A DNA stretch of 51,821 bases from Candidimonas sp. (lineage in GTDB: Bacteria; Pseudomonadota; Gammaproteobacteria; Burkholderiales; Burkholderiaceae_B): assembly GCA_004298545.1 (NCBI GenBank), contig SCQX01000185.1, positions 1-51,821 of the forward strand, in the 5' to 3' direction. Below are positions 19,356 through 28,658 of the stretch, one piece after another. The position numbers were made by a program, and so were the translations under genes. Every line of letters begins with the position of its first letter. Position 1 is the first letter of the stretch. The notes beneath the pieces were generated by a model. The model did no database searches and was not told the origin of the DNA. It worked only from the letters and a program-made list of their open reading frames with translations.

Positions 19356-20140
19356 ATCCGCAGCCCGGCGTTGACCACCAGCCAATCGGTCAGGCGCGCG
19401 AAGTCGGCCACGGAAAGTTCCTCGGCGCGCGCCGTGGGCGCAATGGCCAGGCCGCTCCAATCCAGCCCCGCCGTCCAATCCCCCAGCCCGCGGCGCAGCA
19501 TCTTTCGCCGCTGCGAGAATGCGCGCGCCACCACCGATGCAAACGCCGCCCACCTGACGGTGACCACGGCGGGGGCGGGCAGGGGCACCATGCGCACGAC
19601 CGACGACGTCACGCGCGGCGGTGGGTCGAAGGATGCAGGCGCGACATCAAACAGCTTTTCCATGCCGTAACGGGCCTGAAGCATCACCGAGAGGCGGCCG
19701 TAGTTCGGCGTGGAAGGCCGCGCCACCATGCGGTCTACCACCTCGCGCTGTAACATGAAGTGCTGATCCACGACACGATCGGCGCAGTCCAGCAAATGGA
19801 ACAGCAGCGGGCTCGAGATGTTGTACGGAAGATTCCCGACGACACGCAGGCGCGTTCCGAAAGCGGCGAAATCCACCTCGAGCGCGTCGGCCTCAACCAC
19901 GCGAAGCCGCGCCGGGTCGCAGCGCGCCCGCAGGCGTGCGGCCAAATCACGGTCCAGTTCGACCACCATGAGCCACGGCACCGCTCGCAACAGCGGCATC
20001 GTCAGCGCCCCCAGCCCGGGACCAATTTCCACCAGTGTATCGGCGGGGGTCGGCGCGATGGCGCGCACGATCGCATCGACCACCGCCTCGTCGATCAGGA
20101 AGTGCTGGCCGAATCGCTTGCGCGCGCGATGCGGCGGCAT
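19337..20140 (-). CDS. rsmA: 16S rRNA (A1518/A1519-N6,N6)-dimethyltransferase
   Basis: RsmA/KsgA (267 residues) dimethylates two adjacent adenosines in helix 45 of 16S rRNA. The start at 20140 gives the standard N-terminus [14 protein letters not shown]. The SAM-binding motif [12 protein letters not shown], the acidic VELDRDLA and the catalytic motif [11 protein letters not shown] are intact, followed by [12 protein letters not shown] and [12 protein letters not shown]. It starts 7 bp after the surA stop and is the last gene of the lptD-surA-rsmA operon. pdxA, which separates surA from rsmA in E. coli, is absent here. Confidence 0.95.
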   Translation of the reverse strand: MPPHRARKRFGQHFLIDEAVVDAIVRAIAPTPADTLVEIGPGLGALTMPLLRAVPWLMVVELDRDLAARLRARCDPARLRVVEADALEVDFAAFGTRLRVVGNLPYNISSPLLFHLLDCADRVVDQHFMLQREVVDRMVARPSTPNYGRLSVMLQARYGMEKLFDVAPASFDPPPRVTSSVVRMVPLPAPAVVTVRWAAFASVVARAFSQRRKMLRRGLGDWTAGLDWSGLAIAPTARAEELSVADFARLTDWLVVNAGLRIHPKNQ

Positions 20141-20147
20141 CGTGCCG

Positions 20148-21662
20148 TCACTCGCTCTTGCGGTTGGCCGCAGGATCCACGTGATTGTCGATGTACGACC
20201 TGCCGCGCAGCTGGCCAAGCCACTCGTCGAACGCGGGCCCGGCGCGGCGCTCGAACAGAATGCGGCGCGCCTGCTCGCGCCGGTAATCCTCAGCCATGTT
20301 CTTCGTGCGGCGCGCAAGCACCTGGATCAGATGCCAGCCGAACTGTGTTTTGACCGGTTCGCTCACCTGCCCTACCTTCAGCGCATCCATCGCCTGCTGG
20401 AAGGCCGGCACCGTCTCGCCAGGGTTGACCCAGCCAATGTCGCCTCCCTGCGGCGCCGAGGCGTCCTGGGAGTACTGCTTTGCCAGCGTGGTAAAACTTG
20501 CGCCATGCTCGATGCGCTGACGCAGGTCGACCAGGCGCTGCTCCGCCTGCGCGTCGGACATTACCTGAGTGACTTTGATGAGAATTTGCCGTACGTGAGT
20601 CTGCGTGACCATCTTGGGGCCTTCGTCCTCCGCGGTGGCGGACGGTGTCAGATTCGGTCCGGCGGATTGCGCAGGGGAAGACGCCGGCCGCGCCGACGCG
20701 CCGCTGCGGGAAAGCACCTTCAGAATGTGAAATCCGTTGCCGCTCTTCAGAATGCCGGTGACTTGCCCGACCGCCAGACTGGTGGTTGCGCTGACGAACA
20801 GATCGGGCCATCCGTCGGTTGGCTTGACACCAAGATTGCCGCCCTGCAGCGCATCGGGGCCGTCCGACGCCGCCGCCGCGACAGCCGCGAAATCGGCGCC
20901 GCCGCGCAACTTGGCCAGAATGGCCTCGGCCTTGCTCCGCGACGCCGCAACCTGCGCGGCCGACGCGCCATCGGGCACGGCAACGAGAATCTGCGCCAAG
21001 CCCAGCATGACGGGCCCGCTTGGCTGGCGCGCCGGCTCGGCGGGCGCCGTGGCAGCCTGGGGCTGCTGGGGCGCCGCGCTGGCAAACAGATCAGCCCCCG
21101 CCTGCTTGGTTCTCAGATACGCATCGATATCCGCATCGGTCACGTGGACGGTGCTGTCGAGCACTCGCCGCCGAAGGTCGTCGAGCAGTATCTCCTGGCG
21201 TATCTGCCGCTGGTACGCGTCCCATGACACACCCGTTTTTCCCACCTCGACGCGCAGGTTCTCGACCGAGATCTTATTGCGGTCAGCCACCGATTTGATG
21301 GCCGCATCCACCTGCTGATCGCTCACGACGACGTCCAGCCGCTTGGCTTCCTGCTCTTCGAGCTTCTCGTCGATCATCCGGTTGAGTACCTGTCGGCGCA
21401 ATGTCTGCGAATCGGGAACGGCGATCTTCTGCCGCGCAAGCTGCTCTTGCGCCTGCTGCGTGCGCTGCGCCAGTTGTCCGAGTGTGATCACGTCCTTGTT
21501 GACCACCGCCGCGATGCCGTCGACAAACTGCGCCGCCGGCGGGCCTTGCACGGCCGCCGCGGCGCCACGCTTGGCCGCCACAGCCGCGCCGCATGTCACC
21601 ACAAGGGCCAGGGCGGTCAGCGCCGCGGCCAACCGGCGGTAAGAGCGGGGTCTGCACATCAT
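20148..21662 (-). CDS. surA: Periplasmic chaperone and peptidyl-prolyl isomerase SurA
   Basis: SurA (504 residues) escorts outer-membrane proteins across the periplasm, LptD among them. A signal peptide ([22 protein letters not shown]) is followed by the SurA_N chaperone domain ([31 protein letters not shown]). Two parvulin domains come next: a divergent first ([13 protein letters not shown] to GNGFHILKV, about 230-325) and a canonical second ([12 protein letters not shown] to FGWHLIQVL, about 355-455). The Pro/Ala-rich insert before each parvulin domain makes it longer than E. coli SurA (428). The start overlaps the lptD stop; an ATG directly follows the first ATG. Confidence 0.94.
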   Translation of the reverse strand: MMCRPRSYRRLAAALTALALVVTCGAAVAAKRGAAAAVQGPPAAQFVDGIAAVVNKDVITLGQLAQRTQQAQEQLARQKIAVPDSQTLRRQVLNRMIDEKLEEQEAKRLDVVVSDQQVDAAIKSVADRNKISVENLRVEVGKTGVSWDAYQRQIRQEILLDDLRRRVLDSTVHVTDADIDAYLRTKQAGADLFASAAPQQPQAATAPAEPARQPSGPVMLGLAQILVAVPDGASAAQVAASRSKAEAILAKLRGGADFAAVAAAASDGPDALQGGNLGVKPTDGWPDLFVSATTSLAVGQVTGILKSGNGFHILKVLSRSGASARPASSPAQSAGPNLTPSATAEDEGPKMVTQTHVRQILIKVTQVMSDAQAEQRLVDLRQRIEHGASFTTLAKQYSQDASAPQGGDIGWVNPGETVPAFQQAMDALKVGQVSEPVKTQFGWHLIQVLARRTKNMAEDYRREQARRILFERRAGPAFDEWLGQLRGRSYIDNHVDPAANRKSE

Positions 21663-24079
21663 TCGTACCTCTCGAAAGACGTTTTTTCGGGGATAGGGGG
21701 TGTCACGGGTTGATAACCGATGATGCGGTCGCGCAGCAGGCTCATGGGGTCGGTACCGAGCGAGCCCAGGCCGCTCAGTTCAAGTTGGAAGAACACCGCG
21801 CTATTGACATCCGCGCTGGACACGGCATAGCGTTCGAACACGACTCGCGCGGTCCAGCAGCAGTCTCCCTTGTATTCGACACCGGCAATGGATTGCGTAT
21901 TGCGACTACCCTGGAACGAATAATCATAGCGTCCCATCACGTACCATTTATTGGTGATCGGCCACTGGCCCGAAACGGTGGCTTGATTGCGGCTGTTGTC
22001 GACGTAGCCGGGAACATTCACCACCGCCGGGTTCAGCAACTGCGCCGGATCACGTTCGTAGCGATACCCGACCGACAAGGTGGCCAGGCGTTTGGGTTCC
22101 CAGCGAAAAGAGGTCGTCAACTGGTCGCGTTCGTGAGTGTGCGGATTGTACTGCGCGTTGAATTGGACGTTGAACTTGTCGGTAAGCGCCGCATTCATGC
22201 CAACCAGGTAATCCGACGTCCGCGCGGTGCGCGCATCCGCAGTCTCGCCCGGAAGCGTGACGCGCTGATCGACGAAATAATAGCGTTGCGCAGCCGATAG
22301 CGACAGCCGCTCGAAGCCGGTGTCGGCATCGAGCCAGCGGCTGGTCAGGCCGGCGGTGATTTGGTTGGCGTTGGCGACGCGATCCCAGCCGCTGAAAATA
22401 TTGTCGCTGAACGCCTGCGTGAAATTGAACGTTGCGAGGGCGGTATCGTAGATTGGAATTTGCGACTGGTTGCGATAGGGCACCCACAAATAGTAGAGCC
22501 GCGGCTCCAGCGTTTGCACCGTATCGTTGCCGAACAAGGTGGTGTTGCGTTCGAAGGTCATGCCCGAATCGACCGACACGATGGGCAGCACGCGGCTTTG
22601 CGTGGCGGGAAACCCCTGGTCGGCCGCGATGCTGTACCAGTTGGTGTTGTACTGCGCCAGGCTCAGTCCCGCCTTTGGCGTGATGTACCAGCCCGCGCGG
22701 GTGATGGGGTACGCCACCGTGTCGTACGACAGGAAGCGGGTGCCGTTCGGAACCGTGTGAACGCCGTAGGCCTGCGCGTAAGAGGAATTGTAGAGCGCGC
22801 CCCGGTAGACGGGAGACTGGAACCGTGTGACGTAATTGTCACTTTGCACGTCAAAGCCGCTCCAGTTGTAACGCGACGCATTGAAGTGCAGCTCGGGCAG
22901 CTTGTCATAGGGCGGCAGCAAATAAGTGGAGGTCGAGTCCTGCAAGGTCTGGTACGTGTACGACTGCAGGGTGGCATACCAGTACTGGTGGCCGCCGGAA
23001 GTCAGCGTGGCGACGCTGGGCAGGTAGCTGGTGGTGGTTTCATTGAGCAGGCCGAACGTGGAGAAGTCGCGGAAATAGTTGTCGTCCGACACCCTGCGCA
23101 GGTCCAGGGAAAGATTCAGGCCATTCCCCAAATCTTGATAGTGCTGCGCGATGTACATCCAGCGCGGATCGCGCGTGATCGCATCGCGTGGCAGATAGGT
23201 GCCGCTGAGTTCGCCATGGTAGTTTGCGCCCAGGTAGCGAAACTCGGCGCCCAGTTGCGCCCCCCGCTTGCTCATCAGCCGCGGCGTGAGTGTGGCGTCG
23301 TAATTGGGGGCGAGGTTCAGGTAATAAGGAAGGGAAAGCTCCACACCGGTGTTGCTGGATACGCCATAGGTTGGAATCAGGAACCCGGACTTGCGTTCTT
23401 TCCGGATCGGAAAGGACAAATAGGGTGAGGCCAGCAGCGGTACTCCCTTGAAATACAACACGCCATTGTGCGCAACCCCCTCGTTCTCCTGAAAATGCAG
23501 GTCGACGCGCGGCGACTCGATGTACCAGGGCGGGTCGGCGCATGGGCAGCCCGCGTACACCACGTCGTGCAGACGCATGTCCTGACTATCCAGAATGTCG
23601 GCCTGCGCCGCCTTGCCGGAACCGGCATTGGCGCCCAGCCAGAAGTTCGGATCACTGACTTCCCCCGTCTTGCTGTTGACGTTGTAGCGCAGGGAGGGTC
23701 CGGTGACGATGGACGCGTCGCGCATGATCAGGCCGTTGCCGTGGACCTGAACCTCGCCGGTGTTGCGCTGATAATCGATACGGTCGCCCTTGACGACCGA
23801 ATCGATGCGCCGGACCTCGGCCGAGCCGGTCAGGACGACTTCGCCATTGGACTCCGTTTGAATCTTGTCAGCCGTCAGAAATACCGACATCTGGTCTTCA
23901 TTCAAGCGCGTATGCAGCTGCAGACTGGGCGCCACGGACAAATGAGGATCCGAGCCGAGGGGCGCCACGGATGCAGCGGACGCGGGCGTCGAAGAATCGG
24001 CCGGCACCCGGAGCGTTTCAGCCCGCACCGCCGACACGCCGCCGATTGCAAAGAAGATCGCCCACCAGACCCAACGCAC
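21659..24079 (-). CDS. lptD: LPS-assembly protein LptD
   Basis: LptD (806 residues from the chosen start) is the outer-membrane barrel that inserts LPS at the cell surface together with LptE. A signal peptide (WVWWAIFFAIGGVSAVRA) is followed by the periplasmic jellyroll (LTADKIQTESNGEVVLTGSA; VKGDRIDYQRNTGEVQVHG), the hinge (YLSFPIRKERKSGFLIPTYG) and the barrel. The GTG at 24079, preceded by GGAG, was preferred; a TTG at 24151 would add 24 Arg-rich residues and lies almost on the predicted transcription start. Only four Cys exist: C178 and C180 (YAGCPCADPPW) and C740, C741 (GDCCW). Confidence 0.92.
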   Translation of the reverse strand: MRWVWWAIFFAIGGVSAVRAETLRVPADSSTPASAASVAPLGSDPHLSVAPSLQLHTRLNEDQMSVFLTADKIQTESNGEVVLTGSAEVRRIDSVVKGDRIDYQRNTGEVQVHGNGLIMRDASIVTGPSLRYNVNSKTGEVSDPNFWLGANAGSGKAAQADILDSQDMRLHDVVYAGCPCADPPWYIESPRVDLHFQENEGVAHNGVLYFKGVPLLASPYLSFPIRKERKSGFLIPTYGVSSNTGVELSLPYYLNLAPNYDATLTPRLMSKRGAQLGAEFRYLGANYHGELSGTYLPRDAITRDPRWMYIAQHYQDLGNGLNLSLDLRRVSDDNYFRDFSTFGLLNETTTSYLPSVATLTSGGHQYWYATLQSYTYQTLQDSTSTYLLPPYDKLPELHFNASRYNWSGFDVQSDNYVTRFQSPVYRGALYNSSYAQAYGVHTVPNGTRFLSYDTVAYPITRAGWYITPKAGLSLAQYNTNWYSIAADQGFPATQSRVLPIVSVDSGMTFERNTTLFGNDTVQTLEPRLYYLWVPYRNQSQIPIYDTALATFNFTQAFSDNIFSGWDRVANANQITAGLTSRWLDADTGFERLSLSAAQRYYFVDQRVTLPGETADARTARTSDYLVGMNAALTDKFNVQFNAQYNPHTHERDQLTTSFRWEPKRLATLSVGYRYERDPAQLLNPAVVNVPGYVDNSRNQATVSGQWPITNKWYVMGRYDYSFQGSRNTQSIAGVEYKGDCCWTARVVFERYAVSSADVNSAVFFQLELSGLGSLGTDPMSLLRDRIIGYQPVTPPIPEKTSFERYE

Positions 24080-24161
24080 GAGTAACCCGTCTCCTGAAAA
24101 CCGCGCCGCCGCACGACCCCCCGTCCGGCGCCGCCGCTCGTCCGGCGCCAACAGGTCGTGT

Positions 24162-24167
24162 ATTATA
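24162..24167 (-). promoter_or_regulatory. -10 box for lptD-surA-rsmA
   Basis: A perfect TATAAT on the minus strand, with an overlapping TATTAT on the plus strand (24161-24166), in the lptD/amgK gap. The -35 regions are poor in both directions. It may serve the divergent pair; for amgK it would leave almost no leader. Confidence 0.4.
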
Positions 24168-24174
24168 AGAGACT

Positions 24175-25239
24175 ATGCTTAGCGCGAACGCCTCGGGGGC
24201 CAACAACCAATCCACCGCGCGATTTGCGGCGCTTACCGCCTGGCTGGAGGCGCTTGCGCCCCAGCACGAACTCAAGATCGAGACACTGCGCGCCGCGTCG
24301 CACGATGCAAGCTTTCGCCGCTACTTCCGGCTCGACACGCGCACCGGCACAGTCGTCGCCATGGATGCCCCGCCACCGCACGAAGACTGCCGGCCGTTCG
24401 TGCACGTTCGCGGGCTGCTGAGCAACGCTGGCATCAACGTGCCCACCATCCTGGCGCAAGACATTTCGCAAGGCTTTCTGTTGCTGTCAGACCTGGGGCC
24501 ACGAACTTACTATCAAGCCATTGAAGCAGGCCTGGACGATGCCGCATTGCAGCGAATCTACCGCGAGGCGCTGAACGCGCTGGCGCGCATGCAGCACGCC
24601 GCCACGACCGATCTGCCACACTACGACGAAGCGCGCCTGCTCGAAGAGCTGGCGCTGTTTCCCGACTGGTACATCGCGCGGCACTGCAAGGCGACACTCA
24701 GCGCCGACGAGGTCAACGCGTTGCAAAACGCATTTCACCTGCTGGCGCGTGACAACGCGGCGCAGCCGTCGGTATTCGTTCACCGCGACTTCCATTCCCC
24801 CAACCTCATGCTGTGCGACGGTGACCGCTTCGGCACCAATCCCGGCATCATCGACTTCCAGGACGCGCTTCGCGGCCCCCTGACGTACGACCTGGCCTCA
24901 CTGGTGATGGATGCGCGCACGACCTGGGAAGAATCCCAGCAACTCGACTGGGCCATCCGCTACTGGGAACAGGCACGCGCCACCGGCCTGCCGGTTCCCA
25001 CCGACTTCGCAGAGTTCCACCGCGCCTACGAGTGGATGGGGCTGCAGCGCAATCTGCGCATCCTCGGTGTGTTCGCCCGACTCTCGCATCGTGACGGCAA
25101 GCACGACTATTTGAACCATATGCCGCGCGTCAACGCATACATTCGCCAGGTGGTCGGGCGCTACTCGGTATTCCGCCCACTGCTGCGGTTGTTCGACCGG
25201 CTCGACAACCGGCGGGTCAGCGTGCGCTACACCTTCTGA
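24175..25239 (+). CDS. amgK: N-acetylmuramate/N-acetylglucosamine kinase AmgK
   Basis: AmgK (354 residues) phosphorylates MurNAc at the anomeric carbon in the peptidoglycan-recycling route that bypasses de novo UDP-MurNAc synthesis. It has the aminoglycoside-phosphotransferase fold: SHDASFRRYFRL near the N-terminus, the catalytic loop VHRDFHSPNLMLCDG and the metal-binding IIDFQDALRGPLTYDLASLV. The assignment rests on these motifs and on the partner murU directly downstream (1-bp overlap), both divergent from lptD as in Pseudomonas. Confidence 0.9.
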   Translation: MLSANASGANNQSTARFAALTAWLEALAPQHELKIETLRAASHDASFRRYFRLDTRTGTVVAMDAPPPHEDCRPFVHVRGLLSNAGINVPTILAQDISQGFLLLSDLGPRTYYQAIEAGLDDAALQRIYREALNALARMQHAATTDLPHYDEARLLEELALFPDWYIARHCKATLSADEVNALQNAFHLLARDNAAQPSVFVHRDFHSPNLMLCDGDRFGTNPGIIDFQDALRGPLTYDLASLVMDARTTWEESQQLDWAIRYWEQARATGLPVPTDFAEFHRAYEWMGLQRNLRILGVFARLSHRDGKHDYLNHMPRVNAYIRQVVGRYSVFRPLLRLFDRLDNRRVSVRYTF

Positions 25240-25922
25240 TGCGCGCCATGATTCTGGCGGCGGGGCGCGGCGAACGCATGCGCCCGCTGAGCGACACGCT
25301 GCCAAAGCCACTGTTGCCGGTCGGCGGCAAACCGCTGATTGTCTGGCATATCGAGCGCCTCGTACGCGCCGGCATCACGGAAATAGTCATCAACCACGCC
25401 TGGCTCGGGCATCTGATCGCCGCTGCCGTGGGCGACGGCTCACGGTTCGGCGCGCACATTCTCCACGTGCCCGAATCGCCCGCCCTGGAGACGGCCGGCG
25501 GCATCGCGCACGCACTTGGCCAACTGGGAAACGACCCCTTTCTCGTCATCAACGGTGACATCTGGTGCGATTGGGATCCCGCAAAGGCCGGTCGTGCGAC
25601 CCACACGCTGGCGGCAAGCGACCGCGCGTGGCTGCTGCTGGCGCGCAACCCTCCCCACCATCCCGGCGGCGACTTCCATCTGGACGCGAACGGGCGAGTG
25701 GTGGCTGGCGGCGCGGAAACGCTTACTTTCACCGGTATCGCCATCTATCGACCGGAATTCTTCCAAGGCGTCGATCCCACATCGCCCGCCCCGCTGGCAC
25801 CCCTGCTGCGCCGCGCCATACGGCGCGGCGAGGTGCGGGGGGAACGCCACGCCGGACTGTGGATGGACATTGGCACACCGGAGCGCCTGCGCGAGCTCGG
25901 CCGCCTCCTCGAGGCTCTCTGA
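25239..25922 (+). CDS. murU: N-acetylmuramate alpha-1-phosphate uridylyltransferase MurU
   Basis: MurU (227 residues) converts MurNAc-1-phosphate and UTP to UDP-MurNAc, feeding recycled sugar back to peptidoglycan synthesis. The nucleotidyltransferase signature AAGRGERMRPLSDTLPKPLLPV is at the N-terminus, followed by ETAGGIAHALGQL and the metal-binding VINGDIWCDW. WMDIGTPERL is the conserved C-terminal motif. The ATG shares a base with the amgK stop codon, so the two are almost certainly co-translated. Confidence 0.92.
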   Translation: MRAMILAAGRGERMRPLSDTLPKPLLPVGGKPLIVWHIERLVRAGITEIVINHAWLGHLIAAAVGDGSRFGAHILHVPESPALETAGGIAHALGQLGNDPFLVINGDIWCDWDPAKAGRATHTLAASDRAWLLLARNPPHHPGGDFHLDANGRVVAGGAETLTFTGIAIYRPEFFQGVDPTSPAPLAPLLRRAIRRGEVRGERHAGLWMDIGTPERLRELGRLLEAL

Positions 25923-25924
25923 GT

Positions 25925-25930
25925 TACACT
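25925..25930 (+). promoter_or_regulatory. Possible -10 box for the DUF6776-type gene
   Basis: TACACT just after the murU stop, giving a leader of about 47 nt. There is no clear -35. Confidence 0.2.
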
Positions 25931-25983
25931 TGTGGTTTTGGCGCGCGCCGGCGCCGGTCGTGGCTGGCGAAGCACGCCATCCG

Positions 25984-26706
25984 ATGCCCACAAAAGCAGC
26001 TCGTATGTTCCGTTCGAAGCAAACTGTTTTCAGACCAACCGCTTACGGGAGCGTACGTCGCCCCTGGCACATTCCGCGCTGGCTGGTTCTCATGTTGACC
26101 GGCGTGGTCCTTGGCGGCGGCGGCGTGCTATTTCTACAGAAAAGCTACGGCCCCACCCGGCTTACCGTCGACCAATCCGAACAGCTGCATTACGACCTCA
26201 ACAGCACGACCCTCGACAAACAGCGGCTGCAGTCGCAGTTGACCCAATCGAACCGCGACCTCCATACCGCCCGCGCCCAGCTCGCCAAAGATTCCACGCA
26301 ACTGAAGCAGGCCGCAAGCGAAGCGGCCAAGCTCAACAAAGACATCTCGCTGTTCATCGAAGCCATACCGGGCGACCCGCGCGGTACCTCGCCGGGCATC
26401 CGTGCAGCCAACTTCACGGTCGACAACGCCACACTGGACTATCAGGTGTTGATCATGCAAGACAAGGACAAAGCCACGACGACCTTCCAGGGCAGCATGG
26501 AGCTACTGGCCGAAGGCCTCTACGCCAATGGGAAGTGGGGCAACATTTCACTGGCCCCGGTCGACTTCACGGTGCAGCGCTATACCCATCTCGTCGGCAA
26601 TGCGGATCTGCCCGTGGGGTTCCGGCCCCGCCAGATCGCCATTCGTGTCGTCAACACCGCCACCAAGAAAATCAGCGCGACACGCACCGTGCGCATCGGG
26701 CGCTGA
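25984..26706 (+). CDS. Membrane-anchored coiled-coil protein (DUF6776 type)
   Basis: This 240-residue protein has a basic N-terminus, one membrane segment (WLVLMLTGVVLGGGGVLFLQ, about residues 25-44), then a helical heptad-like region (LDKQRLQSQLTQSNRDLHTA to AAKLNKDISLF, about 65-120). A C-terminal domain rich in beta strands follows (LDYQVLIMQDKDKATTTFQG to VRIGR). It resembles Burkholderiales proteins of the DUF6776 family, of unknown function; the C-terminal domain is predicted to be periplasmic. Starts at 25984 or 26005 are both possible and neither has a strong ribosome-binding site. Confidence 0.65.
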   Translation: MPTKAARMFRSKQTVFRPTAYGSVRRPWHIPRWLVLMLTGVVLGGGGVLFLQKSYGPTRLTVDQSEQLHYDLNSTTLDKQRLQSQLTQSNRDLHTARAQLAKDSTQLKQAASEAAKLNKDISLFIEAIPGDPRGTSPGIRAANFTVDNATLDYQVLIMQDKDKATTTFQGSMELLAEGLYANGKWGNISLAPVDFTVQRYTHLVGNADLPVGFRPRQIAIRVVNTATKKISATRTVRIGR

Positions 26707-26723
26707 ACGCACCGGCTTCGCGA

Positions 26724-26742
26724 CCCCTGGCATTCACAGGGG
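26724..26742. terminator. Hairpin at the 3' end of the cellulose operon
   Basis: CCCCTG and CAGGGG enclose a 7-base loop in the 72-bp gap between the convergent DUF6776-type gene and the last cellulose gene. There is no T-tract. A bidirectional terminator is inferred from its position. Confidence 0.4.
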
Positions 26743-26778
26743 CATTGAGGCAATTCGTTCTGCAAGAATATCCGGTCG

Positions 26779-27087
26779 CTACGTTCCGCTGGTGAGCGTC
26801 CCGTCGCGCGTATCCGCGCCTTCCACACTGCGCAAGTCCGCACCCTCGCCCCCCACATCGAGCAGGCTGGCCAGGAACGGCCATGCCGCTACCGCGGCGG
26901 CAAGCGCCACTGGTTCCTGGCAATCGAAATAGGCGCTGGCGTCGATGCCGGGCGAGTGCGCGGCCAGGCGCCTGATGTCGCCGGCCCCCGAGCCACTGGC
27001 GGACGCGTCGCCGCCAGCCATGGCGGGTGGCGTCTTGCGCGGCGGCACGCTGCTCGCCCGCGATGAGTCGTTGGGCTTCATCGTCAT
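26779..27087 (-). CDS. bcsR: BcsR-like cellulose biosynthesis protein
   Basis: This 102-residue protein ends the cellulose operon. Its middle (SPGIDASAYFDCQEPVALAA then AVAAWPFLASLL, about residues 45-77) resembles the core of E. coli BcsR, LPDIDYADISQREQLAAALK followed by RWPLLAEF. BcsR is a short regulator that binds BcsQ within the inner-membrane complex. A Ser/Gly/Ala-rich N-terminal stretch and a C-terminal tail make it longer than E. coli BcsR (62 residues). The ATG at 27087 overlaps the bcsG stop (ATGA); a second ATG lies two codons later. The assignment is a motif judgement supported by context. Confidence 0.62.
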   Translation of the reverse strand: MTMKPNDSSRASSVPPRKTPPAMAGGDASASGSGAGDIRRLAAHSPGIDASAYFDCQEPVALAAAVAAWPFLASLLDVGGEGADLRSVEGADTRDGTLTSGT

Positions 27088-28643
27088 TTCTCCGCGACCC
27101 AATCGCCCGACGTGTTGCGCATGACATAACCCTTGGGGGTCTGCAACGTGACCGTACCCTCGTTCTCCCCCACCATCGGCGTGCGCGGCAGGTCGGTGGC
27201 GTAGTGGATCAGGGGCGGCGCATCGGGCCGGAACGGGCTGTCTGCAACCAGGTTTGCCAGCAACTGCGCCAGGGCGAGGTAGCTGGTGTGCTCGCGAATG
27301 ATCTGGGTGGGGCCGCGCGTGCCGGTGAAATTGATCAGCCGCACCCCCACAGGAATATTGATGATTTTCGGGGTGGGGATGTCACGCAATCCCGCGATCT
27401 GGCCCGAATCGCCGTCCAGCGCCGCGCCATGTTCGGGCACGAAAACCAGCACCGCCTTGCGACCGGACGCCTGGATGACATCGGCGAACCGGTCTATTTC
27501 ATTCATCAGCTTATTGACCCGCAGGGGGTACGATTGAACGCTCGTGAGGTTCGAATCGGGCAAGTGGTTGCCATCGTGCATCGTGATGGTGTTGTAATAC
27601 AAGGCAACCGGACCGGCGACCGACTGTCGGTTCTTCCACCAGCGGTCCAGTGTGGCGAAATCATCGCGTATGGGCGATCCGTCGAAAGCCTGCATGGCCG
27701 TCGGCACGCCTTCGAGCGACATGGGCTTGACGTCCGGCACCTCGATGTTGCGCATGACGTCGCCGATGAAATCGTCGAAGCGGCCATCGTGATTGAGCGC
27801 AACCTCGGGCGTATAACCCTCCTGCTTCAGGGTCGACATCAAATAGCACCCCTGTGGCGCCCGCTGATACAAGTCTTTGTGCGGCGCCTGCCCGCAATCG
27901 GCACGCAGCAGCCGTATGGCCGCCGGCCCGCTATAGCTCACCGCCGAACTGAAATTGGTGAACAAGTAGTCGAAATGGCTCAGCAAAGGATTGTGCAGCG
28001 CCTTGGCCGCTCTGAGGTCGTCCCAGGCGAGTGAGCAGATGTGGATCAAAATGATGTCGAAACGGGCGCGCGTGTCGGCCGGCTTGAAGCTTACCTTACG
28101 CGTCGCCTCGGTTTGCCGGAACCGGGCCAGGAATCCATCGTAGTCGCCGGCCGCGACCATGGGCTGGGCACCCGCGGGCGCGGGCACATTGGCCATCGCC
28201 ACCGTCACCGGGCGCGAAAGCGCGCGCAATTGCGTCTCGGCGGACCGCCACACGGGCAACACCAGAAAGGCGATCAAAACAAAGGTGCTCACGCGCACCC
28301 AGCGGTTTATCACGAAGTACGCAACCAGGGCGGCGGCGGCGCCCGCCAGCAGGGTCGCCGGGAAAAACCGGCTCGCCAGTTCCAGCAGATAGCGCGTGTC
28401 GAACTTCATGATGCCGCCGAACTGCTCGACCAGATGGGCGAACGGCGGCAGCGTCGATTCGTAATACATCAGCGGAAACGCGACGGCAAGCCCGGCCAGC
28501 GCCCGCACGACACGCAGCCAGCGCCGTCGCAGCGGAACGATGAGCACGAGGATGAAAAGCAGATTCACCCCCCACAGGGGGACCAGCGACCCCTTGAAGT
28601 AAAGGTACAGCTTCAGCAGAAAATACAGATTCCAGCTTGCCAT
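27084..28643 (-). CDS. bcsG: Cellulose phosphoethanolamine transferase BcsG
   Basis: BcsG (519 residues) transfers phosphoethanolamine from phosphatidylethanolamine to C6 of cellulose glucosyl units in the periplasm. The N-terminal 150 residues hold about five membrane helices (YFLLKLYLYFKGSLVPLWGV, VNLLFILVLIVPL and others). The alkaline-phosphatase-like domain keeps the residues known from E. coli BcsG: the zinc Cys in ICSLAWDD, the nucleophile Ser in the SYSGPAAIRLLR segment, CGQ, the zinc His in HDGNHLPD and the Glu-His of VPEHGAALDGD, then GLRDIPTPKI. It starts 15 bp after bcsA and overlaps the bcsR-like gene. Confidence 0.93.
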   Translation of the reverse strand: MASWNLYFLLKLYLYFKGSLVPLWGVNLLFILVLIVPLRRRWLRVVRALAGLAVAFPLMYYESTLPPFAHLVEQFGGIMKFDTRYLLELASRFFPATLLAGAAAALVAYFVINRWVRVSTFVLIAFLVLPVWRSAETQLRALSRPVTVAMANVPAPAGAQPMVAAGDYDGFLARFRQTEATRKVSFKPADTRARFDIILIHICSLAWDDLRAAKALHNPLLSHFDYLFTNFSSAVSYSGPAAIRLLRADCGQAPHKDLYQRAPQGCYLMSTLKQEGYTPEVALNHDGRFDDFIGDVMRNIEVPDVKPMSLEGVPTAMQAFDGSPIRDDFATLDRWWKNRQSVAGPVALYYNTITMHDGNHLPDSNLTSVQSYPLRVNKLMNEIDRFADVIQASGRKAVLVFVPEHGAALDGDSGQIAGLRDIPTPKIINIPVGVRLINFTGTRGPTQIIREHTSYLALAQLLANLVADSPFRPDAPPLIHYATDLPRTPMVGENEGTVTLQTPKGYVMRNTSGDWVAEK

Positions 28644-28658
28644 GTCGGCCTCGAAAAA

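Noticed and set aside
24080-24151. Upstream TTG start for lptD
   Set aside because: It would put 24 Arg/Gly-rich residues before the signal peptide and lies only about 10 bp downstream of the TATAAT box; the GTG with GGAG at 24079 is better.
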